Under the pieces are notes generated by a model. That model was not told where the DNA came from and searched no databases. It saw nothing but the letters and a program-made list of their open reading frames with translations. From positions 1 to 44,282 of the forward strand of contig CANKMW010000083.1 of assembly GCA_947483555.1 (NCBI GenBank): DNA of 44,282 nt, written 5' to 3'. Below, piece by piece: positions 1 to 8,633 of the stretch (positions within the stretch are counted from its first letter, which is position 1; the number at the start of each line of letters is the position of its first letter). The DNA comes from Myxococcales bacterium. Lineage in GTDB: Bacteria; Myxococcota_A; Polyangia; Haliangiales; Haliangiaceae. The position numbers were made by a program, and so were the translations under genes.

Positions 1-25
1 GAAGGACGGACTTCGTCGACATGCG

Positions 26-68
26 CCCTTCGACTCGGCCGCTGCGCGTCCTCGCTCAGGGCGAACGG
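26..68 (+). repeat. Dispersed intergenic repeat, copy 1
   Basis: The stretch begins CCCTTCGACTCGG and ends CTCGCTCAGGGCGAACGG. Close relatives occur at 31716-31756 (same orientation) and, partly, at 34965-34992 (inverted). All three are between genes. Sequences of the type CCTTCGAC...CTCAGG.CGAACGG are common intergenic repeats in many environmental bacterial genomes. No gene is seen in positions 1-127. Confidence 0.7.
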
Positions 69-95
69 ATTCCCACCGTCGTGGAACGTCGCGAA

Positions 96-135
96 AACAG
101 ATCGGTTTCAAACCGAACAGATCGGTTTCAAACCG
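96..135. repeat. Perfect 20-bp tandem duplication with internal hairpin
   Basis: The 20-mer AACAGATCGGTTTCAAACCG occurs twice head to tail (96-115 and 116-135). Each unit contains the near-palindrome CGGTTT-C-AAACCG, so two adjacent hairpins are possible. The second copy overlaps the 3' end of the phosphoesterase gene and supplies its stop codon. Read on the minus strand the array ends in TGTTTTCG, so it might act as a transcription terminator for that gene; this is inference. Confidence 0.75.
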
Positions 136-775
136 GTCGGTGCTCTAGGACATCCGGCGCCGACCCAAACATCCACTCACCGTCCCGAACTTGTTCGAGC
201 GTCCGGCCGCTGATCACGCTCTCGGGGCGCAGCTCGACGATCTCGCCGTCCTCGACCGCGGCCTCGTCGCGGCCCTTGAACAGCAACCAGGTCTCGGCCT
301 TGCCGTCGCCGGGTGTGCGCACCAGGTGCCAGCGGCCGCGCAGCTTCTCGCCGACCAGCTCGAAGGTGAGCCGGCCGCGTTCGAGCGCCGCCGCCGCGGC
401 CGCCGCATCACCGTCGACCCGCCAGGTGCCGCGGTCCCAGACGATCATCGTGCCGCCGCCGTACTCGCCGGCCGGGATGATGCCCTCGAAGTCGGCGTAG
501 TCGATCGGGTGATCTTCGGTGCGCACCGCGAGGCGGCGGGTCCGCGGCCGCAGGCTGGGACCGCGCGGCACCGCCCAGCTGAGCAGCACACCGTCGAGCT
601 CGAGCCGGAGGTCGTAGTGCAGCCGCCGGGCGGCGTGCTTCTGGACCACGAAGCGAGCGCCGGTGGTGTCGCCCCCGGCGCCGTCGCCGCCGTCGTCGCC
701 GCCGCGCGGCTCGCCGGTCTTCGCGAAATCGCGGAGCTCCTGGTAGCGGACGAGGCTCCGCATGAGGCCGACCAT
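128..775 (-). CDS. Stand-alone LigD-type DNA repair 3'-phosphoesterase domain protein
   Basis: A 215-residue protein that matches the phosphoesterase (PE) module of bacterial NHEJ ligase D, which trims 3'-phosphates and 3'-ribonucleotides at DNA ends. The N-terminus LVRYQELRDFAKTGEPRG is the family opening. KHAARRLHYDLRLELDG carries the metal-binding His-His-Asp, and RTEDHPIDYADFEG carries the third His, followed by IIPAGEYGGGTMIVWD. No ligase or polymerase domain follows: the frame stops shortly after the PE fold, so this is the free-standing form. The start at 775 (MVGLMRS) or the ATG four codons later are both possible; no clear ribosome site is seen. The last residues HRPV and the stop lie in a 20-bp tandem repeat, so the original C-terminus may have been changed. 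Confidence 0.9.
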   Translation of the reverse strand: MVGLMRSLVRYQELRDFAKTGEPRGGDDGGDGAGGDTTGARFVVQKHAARRLHYDLRLELDGVLLSWAVPRGPSLRPRTRRLAVRTEDHPIDYADFEGIIPAGEYGGGTMIVWDRGTWRVDGDAAAAAAALERGRLTFELVGEKLRGRWHLVRTPGDGKAETWLLFKGRDEAAVEDGEIVELRPESVISGRTLEQVRDGEWMFGSAPDVLEHRPV

Positions 776-846
776 CGTACGTCGAAGCCCGCCCCGACGG
801 TGATGGCAGTCGCTGATACACTGCCGGAAACCTGCTCGGGGGCCGC

Positions 847-2622
847 ATGACTTCGTTCGCCTACCATCTCGCTCGGCGCCGGCGTGCCATCGGCGCCGCC
901 ATCGTGGCGGTCGCCGCGCTGTCGTGCGGCGACAACCTGCGGCCGGCCACCGAACCCGACGCCGCGGTCGACGCCTCGGCGGCGGCGCTGTGCGGCAACA
1001 CCACCATCGATCTCGACGAGGACTGCGATGACGGCGATCAGATGGGCGACAACGTCTGCGACGGTACCTGCCACTTCACGTGCGGCGACGGCGTCGTCGA
1101 CGCCGCCTTCGCCGAGCTGTGCGACACCGGCATCAGCAGCGGGAGCGGCGCGTGTCCGACGGTCTGCGACGACGGCGTGGGTTGCACCCAGGACGTGCTG
1201 GCGGGGTCGGGCTGCTTGTCGACGTGTGTGACCGCGCCGATCACCGCGCTCGTCGACGGCGACGGCTGCTGCCCGGGCGGCGCCACCAGCCTCACCGACG
1301 ACGACTGCGCTCCGATGTGCGGCAACAGCGCACTCGAGTCCGGCGAGGCGTGCGACACCGCGATCACCGTCGGCACCGGGGTCTGCCCGACGACCTGTGA
1401 CGACGGCCTCAACTGCACGCTCGACGCGCTCGCCCTGGGCGGCACCTGCCAGGCGGCGTGCGGCGCCACCCCGATCACGGCGCCCGCCAACAGCGACGGC
1501 TGCTGTCCACCGGGCGCGACCTCGGTCACCGACAACGACTGCGTGCCCGGCTGTGGCGATGGTGACCTCGATCCCGGCGAGACCTGCGATACCGCGATCG
1601 CGGTCGGACCCGGTAGCTGCCCGGCCACCTGCAGCGATGGCCTGGTGTGCACCCGCGACGTGCTCGCCAACAGCGGCACCTGCACCGCGGCCTGCACGTT
1701 CCCGCCGATCACGATGCCGTCGAGCGGCGACGGCTGCTGCCCGGCGGGCGCCAACAACAACAACGACAGCGACTGCGCGCCCCGTTGCGGCAACATCATC
1801 ATCGAGGCCGGCGAGGAGTGCGACGACGGCAACCTCACCGACACCGACGCCTGCAACAACAGCTGCTTGCTGACCGCGCCGCCGCCGACCGCGTTCCGCC
1901 TCAGCGACCTCGATCTGCGCGACCCCCACGTCTTCATCAACGTGGTCGGCTGCCGCGACGTCACCGACACCCCGCTGCTCGGCTTCTCGGTCAACGCGGA
2001 GGTGCAGACCAACATCCAGACCGACGGCGGCAACCCCGCGGACGGGCTGCTCGACCTGTCGATCGCGGCCGTGTTCCGGCCCCTCCGGCAGAGCGCGGCC
2101 ACCAACCCGCTCCAGATCCACTTCCCGTCGTGCACGGCGCCGCTGGCGTCGACCACCTGCCGCCGCACCCCCGCTGCCGCGGCGATGATCCCGGCGACCG
2201 CGACCAACCAGTCGACCGGCCAGTGCCTGGCGGCGATCGCGGGCACGACGCGGCCCTACACGCCGGCGATCAGCAACCCGTCGGCGCCGTGCTTCGCCTC
2301 GAACCCGGTCACGGTCACCATCGACGTGGCCGGCATCCCGGTCCGGCTGACCGAGGCCCGCATCGGCGCCGCCTACGTCGGCTCGCCGGCCGGCAACCTG
2401 GTCAATGGCCTGCTCATGGGGTTCATCAGCGAGACCGTCGCCAACGCCACCATCCTGCCCTCGAACTTGCCGCTGGTCGGTGGCCAGCCGCTATCGTCGC
2501 TGCTGCCGGGCGGCACCAACAACTGCTCCCCGTCCTCGGACCTCGACATCAATGCCGGCGTGCGCGGCTGGTGGTTCTACATGAACTTCACCGCGCCGCG
2601 CGCCACCTGGGTCGACAACTGA
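847..2622 (+). CDS. Lipoprotein with myxococcal cysteine-rich (DUF4215-like) repeats
   Basis: A 591-residue predicted lipoprotein. Residues 1-27 form a signal with twin-Arg-like basic start and lipobox AALSC. From residue 79 a unit of 78-79 residues is repeated three times (Cys at 79, 158, 236) and begins again at 314. Each unit has CG.....ExCDT, CP..C.DG..CT.D.LA, PIT and DGCCP.GATS..D.DC. The last partial unit (CGNIIIEAGEECDDGN) is the classic Myxococcus cysteine-rich repeat. Residues 345-591 form a non-repetitive C-terminal domain of unknown fold with scattered cysteines. It is probably exposed at the cell surface and disulfide-rich. A TACACT -10-like hexamer lies at 817-822, 24 nt before the ATG. 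Function is unknown. Confidence 0.85.
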   Translation: MTSFAYHLARRRRAIGAAIVAVAALSCGDNLRPATEPDAAVDASAAALCGNTTIDLDEDCDDGDQMGDNVCDGTCHFTCGDGVVDAAFAELCDTGISSGSGACPTVCDDGVGCTQDVLAGSGCLSTCVTAPITALVDGDGCCPGGATSLTDDDCAPMCGNSALESGEACDTAITVGTGVCPTTCDDGLNCTLDALALGGTCQAACGATPITAPANSDGCCPPGATSVTDNDCVPGCGDGDLDPGETCDTAIAVGPGSCPATCSDGLVCTRDVLANSGTCTAACTFPPITMPSSGDGCCPAGANNNNDSDCAPRCGNIIIEAGEECDDGNLTDTDACNNSCLLTAPPPTAFRLSDLDLRDPHVFINVVGCRDVTDTPLLGFSVNAEVQTNIQTDGGNPADGLLDLSIAAVFRPLRQSAATNPLQIHFPSCTAPLASTTCRRTPAAAAMIPATATNQSTGQCLAAIAGTTRPYTPAISNPSAPCFASNPVTVTIDVAGIPVRLTEARIGAAYVGSPAGNLVNGLLMGFISETVANATILPSNLPLVGGQPLSSLLPGGTNNCSPSSDLDINAGVRGWWFYMNFTAPRATWVDN

Positions 2623-2626
2623 GCTG

Positions 2627-2643
2627 GTAGCGCGCCAGGCTAC
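2627..2643. repeat. GTAGC-N7-GCTAC palindromic element, copy 1
   Basis: GTAGCGCGCCAGGCTAC, five nucleotides after the stop codon of the cysteine-rich lipoprotein. The same 17-bp architecture occurs at 6556-6572, 6589-6605 and 7204-7220. A further GTAGCC half lies at 2658-2663. Confidence 0.55.
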
Positions 2644-2763
2644 ACGGCGCGGCCCATGTAGCCACGATGGCGACCCACGATACTCGAGGCCGCGGGAGCG
2701 CGCGCCGGGATGGCGGAATGCCGCTTGCAACGTCTCCGACCGGCGGTGTGCCGCGGAGACTCC

Positions 2764-3765
2764 ATGAAGCAACGACGCGCATCGAAGCTGTTCACGGGCG
2801 CCGCCGGCGTCCTCGCCCTCACGGCCAGCGGGTGCGGAGGCGGGCCGATCGCAGACGATGACGAGCGTGATGCCGACGCCGGCCGCGACAGCGCCGGCCT
2901 CGACAGCGCCCACGACGGCGCGGCTGGCGACGGCGGCGGCATCGCGTGTCCGTCCGGGGGCGGCGCCGGCGGCGACCTGATCTACCTGATGGACCAGCAA
3001 TACCGGCTGATCAGCTTCGACCCGCGGCTGATCGGCAATGGCGCCGGCGCCGACCCGTTCCAGGTCATCGGCCAGGTGGCGTGCCCCGCGGGCCCCTCGG
3101 TCCCCGGCTGGCCGGTCGCGGGCGCCGCCACACCGTTCTCGCTCGCCATCGATCGGCAGCTGGTCGCCCACGTGCTGTACACCAGCGGCCAGATCTTCGA
3201 CGTCTCGACGGTCGACGCGACCTGCACGCCGACCGGCTTCGAGCCCGCGCAGATCGCCGGCGGCCGCCGCTGGGACCTGTTCTCCATGAGCTACGTCACC
3301 GACGCCAGCGGCGGCGACGCCGAGCGGGTGTGGATCGCCGGTGGCAACGCCGGGGCGTCGATGACGGGCGACCTGGGATGGCTCGATCCTGGCGACCACA
3401 CCGTCCACCCGGTCGGATCGTTGTCGAACAGCGTCGAGTACACGCCGGAGCTGGCCGGACTCGGCGACGCCACGCTGTGGGGCTTCTATCCCGGCGCGTG
3501 GACCGCGTTCGTGCAGCAGATCGACAAGACCACCGGCGCCGGCACCGGCCCGGTTCGGTCGATCCCCGGCGGCCTCGGCGGTACGGTCAGCGCGTGGGCG
3601 TTCGCGCACCACGACGGCGTCTTTTACGTCTTCGCCACCGCCGGCATCATCGAGACCACGACGCTGAGCACGATCGATCGCAGCAGCGGTCAGTACACCC
3701 TGCTCTGGCGCGGCTTGCCGTACAAGATCGTCGGCGCCGCCGCCCCGACCTGTGCCCCGGTCTGA
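2764..3765 (+). CDS. Secreted lipoprotein, putative beta-propeller
   Basis: A 333-residue lipoprotein. The start at 2764 is chosen because GCGGAGAC lies just upstream as a ribosome site and MKQRRASKLF begins a normal signal peptide ending in lipobox LTASGC. A low-complexity Asp/Ala/Gly linker follows (residues 28-62). The mature part has phrases such as GDLIYLMDQQYRLISFDP and YTSGQIFDVSTVD, which resemble propeller blades in other myxobacterial lipoproteins, with few cysteines. It has no catalytic motif I recognise. It ends 6 nt from the convergent stop of the next gene with no obvious terminator between them. Confidence 0.8.
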   Translation: MKQRRASKLFTGAAGVLALTASGCGGGPIADDDERDADAGRDSAGLDSAHDGAAGDGGGIACPSGGGAGGDLIYLMDQQYRLISFDPRLIGNGAGADPFQVIGQVACPAGPSVPGWPVAGAATPFSLAIDRQLVAHVLYTSGQIFDVSTVDATCTPTGFEPAQIAGGRRWDLFSMSYVTDASGGDAERVWIAGGNAGASMTGDLGWLDPGDHTVHPVGSLSNSVEYTPELAGLGDATLWGFYPGAWTAFVQQIDKTTGAGTGPVRSIPGGLGGTVSAWAFAHHDGVFYVFATAGIIETTTLSTIDRSSGQYTLLWRGLPYKIVGAAAPTCAPV

Positions 3766-3771
3766 CTCCGG

Positions 3772-5004
3772 TCAGCGCGCCGCGGTCAGCACCGAATAGC
3801 GGACGCGGACCTGATCGTCGAACAGCCGCGCCGGAACGGCGACGAGGTCGATGGACTCCCGGGCGTCGCGGCCGGCCGCCAGCGACGAGGCGTCGAACAG
3901 CCAGTACGCGGTGCACACCAGCGGCACCTGCGGCAGATCGGCGGGTAGCGTCGGGATCGCCATGCTGGCCGCGGTCGGCGGCGCAAAGAGCTTCCACGGC
4001 CAGGTCGCGTCGCCGACGGCGAGCGCGCCATGGACGAGGACGACGTCGGCATCGGCGGCGGATCCGATGCGCCATGACAGCTCGGGGCCACACGACGAGT
4101 CGTCGAACAGCGGCAAGGCGTCGACGCCGAGATCCACGGTCTCGTCACCCGGTGGCCCGCTGCGGCCGTCGATGACGAAGGTCCCGCGTCGTACCCCATC
4201 GGCGGCGTGGACGTAGCGCAGGTGATCGAACGCCAGCTCGGGCGCCGCCAGCGTCGCCGTCCCGGATCCGACGTCGGCGGCCTGCTGATCGAGCGGGACG
4301 CTGCGGTCGACACCTCGCCACTGGATGCCGGCGCGCACCGTGGTGGCTCCGTCGAGGGTCCCGACGATCCGGGTGCCGACCCGACCGGGAGCCACGTACG
4401 GGCCCGGGATCGCGACGCGAGCACCGTCGACGAGCTGGGCGACCGGACTCACCGCGTAGCCGACGAGCTGGCCGCCGCCGTAGGCCAGGGCCAGCGCGCG
4501 CCCGGGTGCGGCGCACGGGGCCGCCAGCACGACGGCGACGTCACCGGCGGCCGCGTCGCCCGCGTCACCACAGCCGCGATCGAGCACGACCGCGAGGTGG
4601 TCCGCGGCCGCGTGCTCGGGCACCGCGACGACGACGCGTCCGGCGTTCGTGATCGGGAGCTCCGAGACGCGCGGGGTCAACTCGTCGCCGGGCTCGACGC
4701 CGGCGATGGTGACCAGGCTGGGGGTCACCAGACGCCGTGAGGTCAGCGCCGTGACCGAGTCGCCGGCGTCGACCGTGACCGTGACCGCGCCGCTCGGGTC
4801 GACGATGGTGTCGAGCTTGAGCTCGCCGGCCGGGGTGTGAACCAGCACCCGGGTCGGCGCCATGGCCGACGTGTCCATCGCGGGGTGGATGCCGTGCACG
4901 ATCACGGGGCCCGAGGACGTCGGGAAGTTCTCGGCCGGCAACGCGCAGGCGGCGGACAGGGGGAGGAGCACGAACCAGGATCGCAACAGCTTGGTTGGCA
5001 TCAT
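3772..5004 (-). CDS. Hypothetical lipoprotein
   Basis: A 410-residue protein starting MMPTKLLRSW with a hydrophobic core and lipobox LSAAC (residues 15-19), so probably an anchored lipoprotein. The mature part is beta-rich, with sections such as PAGELKLDTIVDPSGAVTVT and a long Ala/Val/Gly-rich middle, and a few cysteines near residues 150, 320 and 370. I do not recognise a family. It is transcribed divergently from the YWT-repeat lipoprotein (131-bp gap), and both starts have GG-N10-GC elements at sigma-54 promoter spacing. An upstream in-frame extension to 5349 is arginine/proline-rich and antisense to the neighbour, so it was not used. Confidence 0.75.
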   Translation of the reverse strand: MMPTKLLRSWFVLLPLSAACALPAENFPTSSGPVIVHGIHPAMDTSAMAPTRVLVHTPAGELKLDTIVDPSGAVTVTVDAGDSVTALTSRRLVTPSLVTIAGVEPGDELTPRVSELPITNAGRVVVAVPEHAAADHLAVVLDRGCGDAGDAAAGDVAVVLAAPCAAPGRALALAYGGGQLVGYAVSPVAQLVDGARVAIPGPYVAPGRVGTRIVGTLDGATTVRAGIQWRGVDRSVPLDQQAADVGSGTATLAAPELAFDHLRYVHAADGVRRGTFVIDGRSGPPGDETVDLGVDALPLFDDSSCGPELSWRIGSAADADVVLVHGALAVGDATWPWKLFAPPTAASMAIPTLPADLPQVPLVCTAYWLFDASSLAAGRDARESIDLVAVPARLFDDQVRVRYSVLTAAR

Positions 5005-5018
5005 GGCGGCGCATCCGT

Positions 5019-5032
5019 GCAGCTTCGACGCC
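5019..5032 (-). promoter_or_regulatory. Weak sigma-54 promoter candidate
   Basis: On the minus strand TGG-CGTCGAAGC-TGCA has GG and GC separated by 10 bases, the -24/-12 spacing, with TGCA at the -12 side. The -12 base is 14 nt before the ATG at 5004. GG-N10-GC is frequent by chance at this G+C content, so support is weak. Confidence 0.3.
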
Positions 5033-5108
5033 AGCGCTGTGGCGCCGGAACGTAGCCCGGCGAGCGACACCTGAACCGCAGCCCCGACCAGGTACCCGCA
5101 GGCCGGCT

Positions 5109-5122
5109 GGTCCGGTCCGTGC
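5109..5122 (+). promoter_or_regulatory. Sigma-54 promoter candidate (TGGTCCG-N4-GTGCA)
   Basis: TGGTCCG at 5108-5114, then GTCC, then GTGCA, gives GG-N10-GC. The predicted start of transcription is 5134, 2 nt before the ATG at 5136, the same geometry as at 21676-21690. Confidence 0.35.
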
Positions 5123-5135
5123 ATTCGCGCGGTCC

Positions 5136-6131
5136 ATGCGACGCATGATGTTCGTGGTGCTGGTTGCGGCCTGCGGTGACGCCCAGCCCGACCCCGGGTT
5201 GGCGATGGTTGATGCCGGGGTCGATGCCGACCCGGCTCCCGACGCTGGCGTCTGCCCGGAGACCTCGTGCACGCAGATCGTCGTGGCGGCCGGGCAAGCC
5301 GGCGCTCGCGGCATCGCGCTCGACGCCACCCATATCTACTGGACCGCATCCCGGCGGGACGCGGTGATGCGGCAAGCCAAGGGCGGGGGCAGCCCCGAGG
5401 TGCTTGCCGAGGTCGAGCTCGACGCGCCCAACGACGTGGCGGTCGACGACGACACGGTGTTCTGGACCAGCTACTGGGCAGACTCGGTGAAGCGTCGACC
5501 GAAGGCCGGCCCGACCATCGAGTCGGTGGCCTCGGGTCCAGATCAGGATGGCGCCAACCGCATCACCACCGATGGCAGCCATGTCTACTGGACGAACTTC
5601 CACGCCGACTCGGTGATGCGGCGGGCGAAGGCGGGCGGCGCCGTGGAGGTCGTGGCCAGCGGTCAGGACGGGGCCGGCGGCCTCACGGTCGACGCCACCG
5701 ACGTCTACTGGACGACCTCGGTGGCCGGCACCGTGATGCGCCGAGCCAAGGCGGGTGGAGCCGTCGACACGCTGGCCGCCGGCCAGGACGGTGCGGTCAG
5801 CATCACGGTCGACGCCACGCACGTCTACTGGACGAACGTCACCGTCGCCACGGTGATGCGTCGCCTCAAGACCGGCGGCGCCGTCGAGGCCGTGGCGACT
5901 GGCCAGGACGGTGCCAATGGCATCGTCCTCGACGACACACACGTCTACTGGACGACCGCCAACGCGGTGCGGCGCCGGGCCAAGGCGGGTGGCGGCGTCG
6001 CGACGCTGGCCAGCGGTCAATTCGGCCAGGTCGGAAGCTGGGGCATCGCGATCGACGCCAAGCACGTGTACTGGACCAACGAGACCGCGGGGGCCGTGAT
6101 GCGCCTGTCACGGTGCGGGTGTGGGCTGTAG
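5136..6131 (+). CDS. Lipoprotein with seven YWT-type propeller repeats
   Basis: A 331-residue protein. The start at 5136 (MRRMMFVVLVAAC) gives a short signal with lipobox LVAAC; the region further upstream is arginine-rich and not coding-like. After an Asp/Ala/Pro linker come seven repeats of about 40 residues, each with the core (I/V)(Y/F)WT followed by VMRRAKAGG and a GQDGA turn. The repeats are nearly identical in blades 3-5, pointing to recent internal duplication. Proteins of this type form beta-propellers; the YWTD family usually has six blades, so seven is slightly unusual. No catalytic site is visible. It may bind a ligand or polymer at the cell surface. The stop codon overlaps a degenerate copy of the GTAGC-N7-GCTAC element. 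Confidence 0.85.
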   Translation: MRRMMFVVLVAACGDAQPDPGLAMVDAGVDADPAPDAGVCPETSCTQIVVAAGQAGARGIALDATHIYWTASRRDAVMRQAKGGGSPEVLAEVELDAPNDVAVDDDTVFWTSYWADSVKRRPKAGPTIESVASGPDQDGANRITTDGSHVYWTNFHADSVMRRAKAGGAVEVVASGQDGAGGLTVDATDVYWTTSVAGTVMRRAKAGGAVDTLAAGQDGAVSITVDATHVYWTNVTVATVMRRLKTGGAVEAVATGQDGANGIVLDDTHVYWTTANAVRRRAKAGGGVATLASGQFGQVGSWGIAIDAKHVYWTNETAGAVMRLSRCGCGL

Positions 6132-6208
6132 CCGGCACCGCGACGACGCGAGGGCTGGACGTAGGCGGAGCGCGACCGCGCGCGCCGCCATCTGGGGCGA
6201 GCGCACGG

Positions 6209-6487
6209 TCAGGGGAGCATCGCGGGGCGGCACCAGCCGATGCAGTCGTGACAGGTCGGGCAGCTCGCGGATGCGCATCGATCGCACGTCATGCCGTCCG
6301 CGCAGTCCGCGTCGCTCTGGCAATGCGGCGGCTCGGCGGGGGCCACGGGCGGTCCACCATCCCACGAGCTCACCACCACCTCGGCCGTCGGCGACTCGGG
6401 CGAGGCGGGGCGGCTGCCGCAGGCGGCCAGCAGTCCGAGGCACAGGCAGGTGATACGAATCAGGATCCGGAGCGGGCTCTGGGGCAT
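6209..6487 (-). CDS. Small cysteine-rich lipoprotein
   Basis: A 92-residue protein beginning MPQSPLRILIRITCLCLGLL with lipobox LLAAC, then a Pro/Ser-rich linker and a cysteine-rich C-terminal half (CQSDADCADGMTCDRC, CPTCHDCIGWC) with ten cysteines. The pattern C..D.DC..G..C resembles short disulfide-rich modules of myxobacterial lipoproteins. One CPTCH matches a heme-binding CXXCH motif, but a single motif in such a Cys-rich segment is not enough to call a cytochrome. A start seven codons upstream (6508) is possible. Function unknown. Confidence 0.65.
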   Translation of the reverse strand: MPQSPLRILIRITCLCLGLLAACGSRPASPESPTAEVVVSSWDGGPPVAPAEPPHCQSDADCADGMTCDRCASASCPTCHDCIGWCRPAMLP

Positions 6488-6555
6488 GCGGGAGACCCGA
6501 GCACCCACCGTGCCATGATGCGCGGGTCGTGGCGTCGCGGCTTGGTCGGGTGGCC

Positions 6556-6607
6556 GTAGCCGGCGCCGCTACGCCGCGATGAGCGGCGGTAGCCGGCGGC
6601 GCTACGC
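6556..6607. repeat. Two direct copies of GTAGC-N7-GCTAC element
   Basis: GTAGCCGGCGCCGCTACGC (6556-6574) and GTAGCCGGCGGCGCTACGC (6589-6607) differ at one base and are 33 bp apart. Each is itself an inverted repeat of GTAGC and GCTAC around seven bases. The second copy contains the stop codon of the minus-strand receiver-like gene. Confidence 0.65.
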
Positions 6608-7114
6608 AACGAAAGCGGCCGACGTGGAAGCCAGACCCGCGGGATCGGTGTCGCCATCGAAAGCGTCGGCCAGCTCGATGATCCGGTCGTCGAACATCGC
6701 GGTCAGACGTGATGTCCACTTGAGCGCGGCCGAGGTCACGAGCATCGGCAGGTTGGTGGGCAGCGACTGCCCGCGCTGCCCGACCATGCAACCGAGGAGC
6801 TCGACGAGGTGGGCGGGCGAGGCGGCCGACGTCCGGCAGGCGGCGGCATGCGCGCGCGCCGGCAGCGCGACCGCGCGATCGTGGACGATCACGAGCGGCG
6901 GCAACGGTCGATGGGCCGACGCCGCGGCCAGCAACGCCAGCCCGTCGTGACCGCGAGCGTCGACGAGCACGCCATCGATCGTCGCGCCGCGCAGGATCTC
7001 GATGCCGCGGCGCAGCGCCGTCACCGCGCAGACGTGGTTGCCGGCATCGACGGCGGCGGCCCGCCAGCGCGATCGCAGGGCGTCGCCCGCGGCGATGATC
7101 AGCAGCGTCGCCAT
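6602..7114 (-). CDS. Degenerate response-regulator receiver-like protein
   Basis: A 170-residue protein (from ATG 7114, MATLLIIAAGDALRSRW). The order of segments follows a receiver domain: beta-1 LLIIAAGD replaces the usual LIVDDD acidic cluster, GVLVDARGHDG sits where the phosphoacceptor Asp would be, and LPPLVIVHD replaces the conserved Thr strand. The Lys-Pro motif is missing. It is therefore probably a pseudo-receiver that cannot be phosphorylated normally. Residues 115-170 form a short helical tail. It is divergent from the FHA/sigma-54 activator, with palindromes in the shared gap. A longer start at 7171 would add 19 residues; that version places a strong hairpin directly before the ATG. 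Confidence 0.6.
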   Translation of the reverse strand: MATLLIIAAGDALRSRWRAAAVDAGNHVCAVTALRRGIEILRGATIDGVLVDARGHDGLALLAAASAHRPLPPLVIVHDRAVALPARAHAAACRTSAASPAHLVELLGCMVGQRGQSLPTNLPMLVTSAALKWTSRLTAMFDDRIIELADAFDGDTDPAGLASTSAAFVA

Positions 7115-7171
7115 GCGGCCCAGGGCAACGGTGCCATCTCGAACCACCACAAGCAGGCAGCGTGCCAGCAT

Positions 7172-7190
7172 GGCGCCGGGGACCGGCGCC
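7172..7190. promoter_or_regulatory. Perfect 8-bp-arm hairpin
   Basis: GGCGCCGG-GGA-CCGGCGCC. It lies in the divergent gap between the receiver-like gene and the FHA activator gene, either in the leader of the former or right before its alternative start at 7171. Role unknown. Confidence 0.45.
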
Positions 7191-7203
7191 CTCGTGACGG
7201 CTG

Positions 7204-7220
7204 GTAGCCAGGCTGGCTAC
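7204..7220. promoter_or_regulatory. 17-bp palindrome, possible operator
   Basis: GTAGCCAG-G-CTGGCTAC is a perfect inverted repeat with 8-bp arms. It covers about -55 to -39 relative to the predicted start of transcription of the FHA activator gene. It shares the GTAGC-N7-GCTAC pattern with three other intergenic sites in this window, so it could be an operator or just a member of a repeat family. Confidence 0.5.
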
Positions 7221-7246
7221 GGCGCCGACGCGGTTTCGGGCGCTGC

Positions 7247-7252
7247 TATGAT
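7247..7252 (+). promoter_or_regulatory. -10 box TATGAT, leaderless promoter
   Basis: TATGAT is followed by exactly 6 nt and then the ATG at 7259, so transcription would begin at or within one base of the start codon. No ribosome binding site is present. Confidence 0.55.
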
Positions 7253-7258
7253 GGGCCA

Positions 7259-8614
<1,356 letters not shown>

Positions 8615-8633
8615 GCCGAGCGCCACCGACTCA

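Noticed and set aside
96..135. Two-unit repeat as a CRISPR array
   Set aside because: Units are directly adjacent without spacers and no cas gene is near.
445..2121. 558-codon minus-strand open frame
   Set aside because: It is antisense to the cysteine-rich lipoprotein, Arg/Ala/Val-rich and without a signal, domain or ribosome site; such long shadows are expected in G+C-rich DNA.
6209..6487. CPTCH in the small lipoprotein as a cytochrome c motif
   Set aside because: Single motif in a segment with ten cysteines; disulfide-rich folding is more likely.
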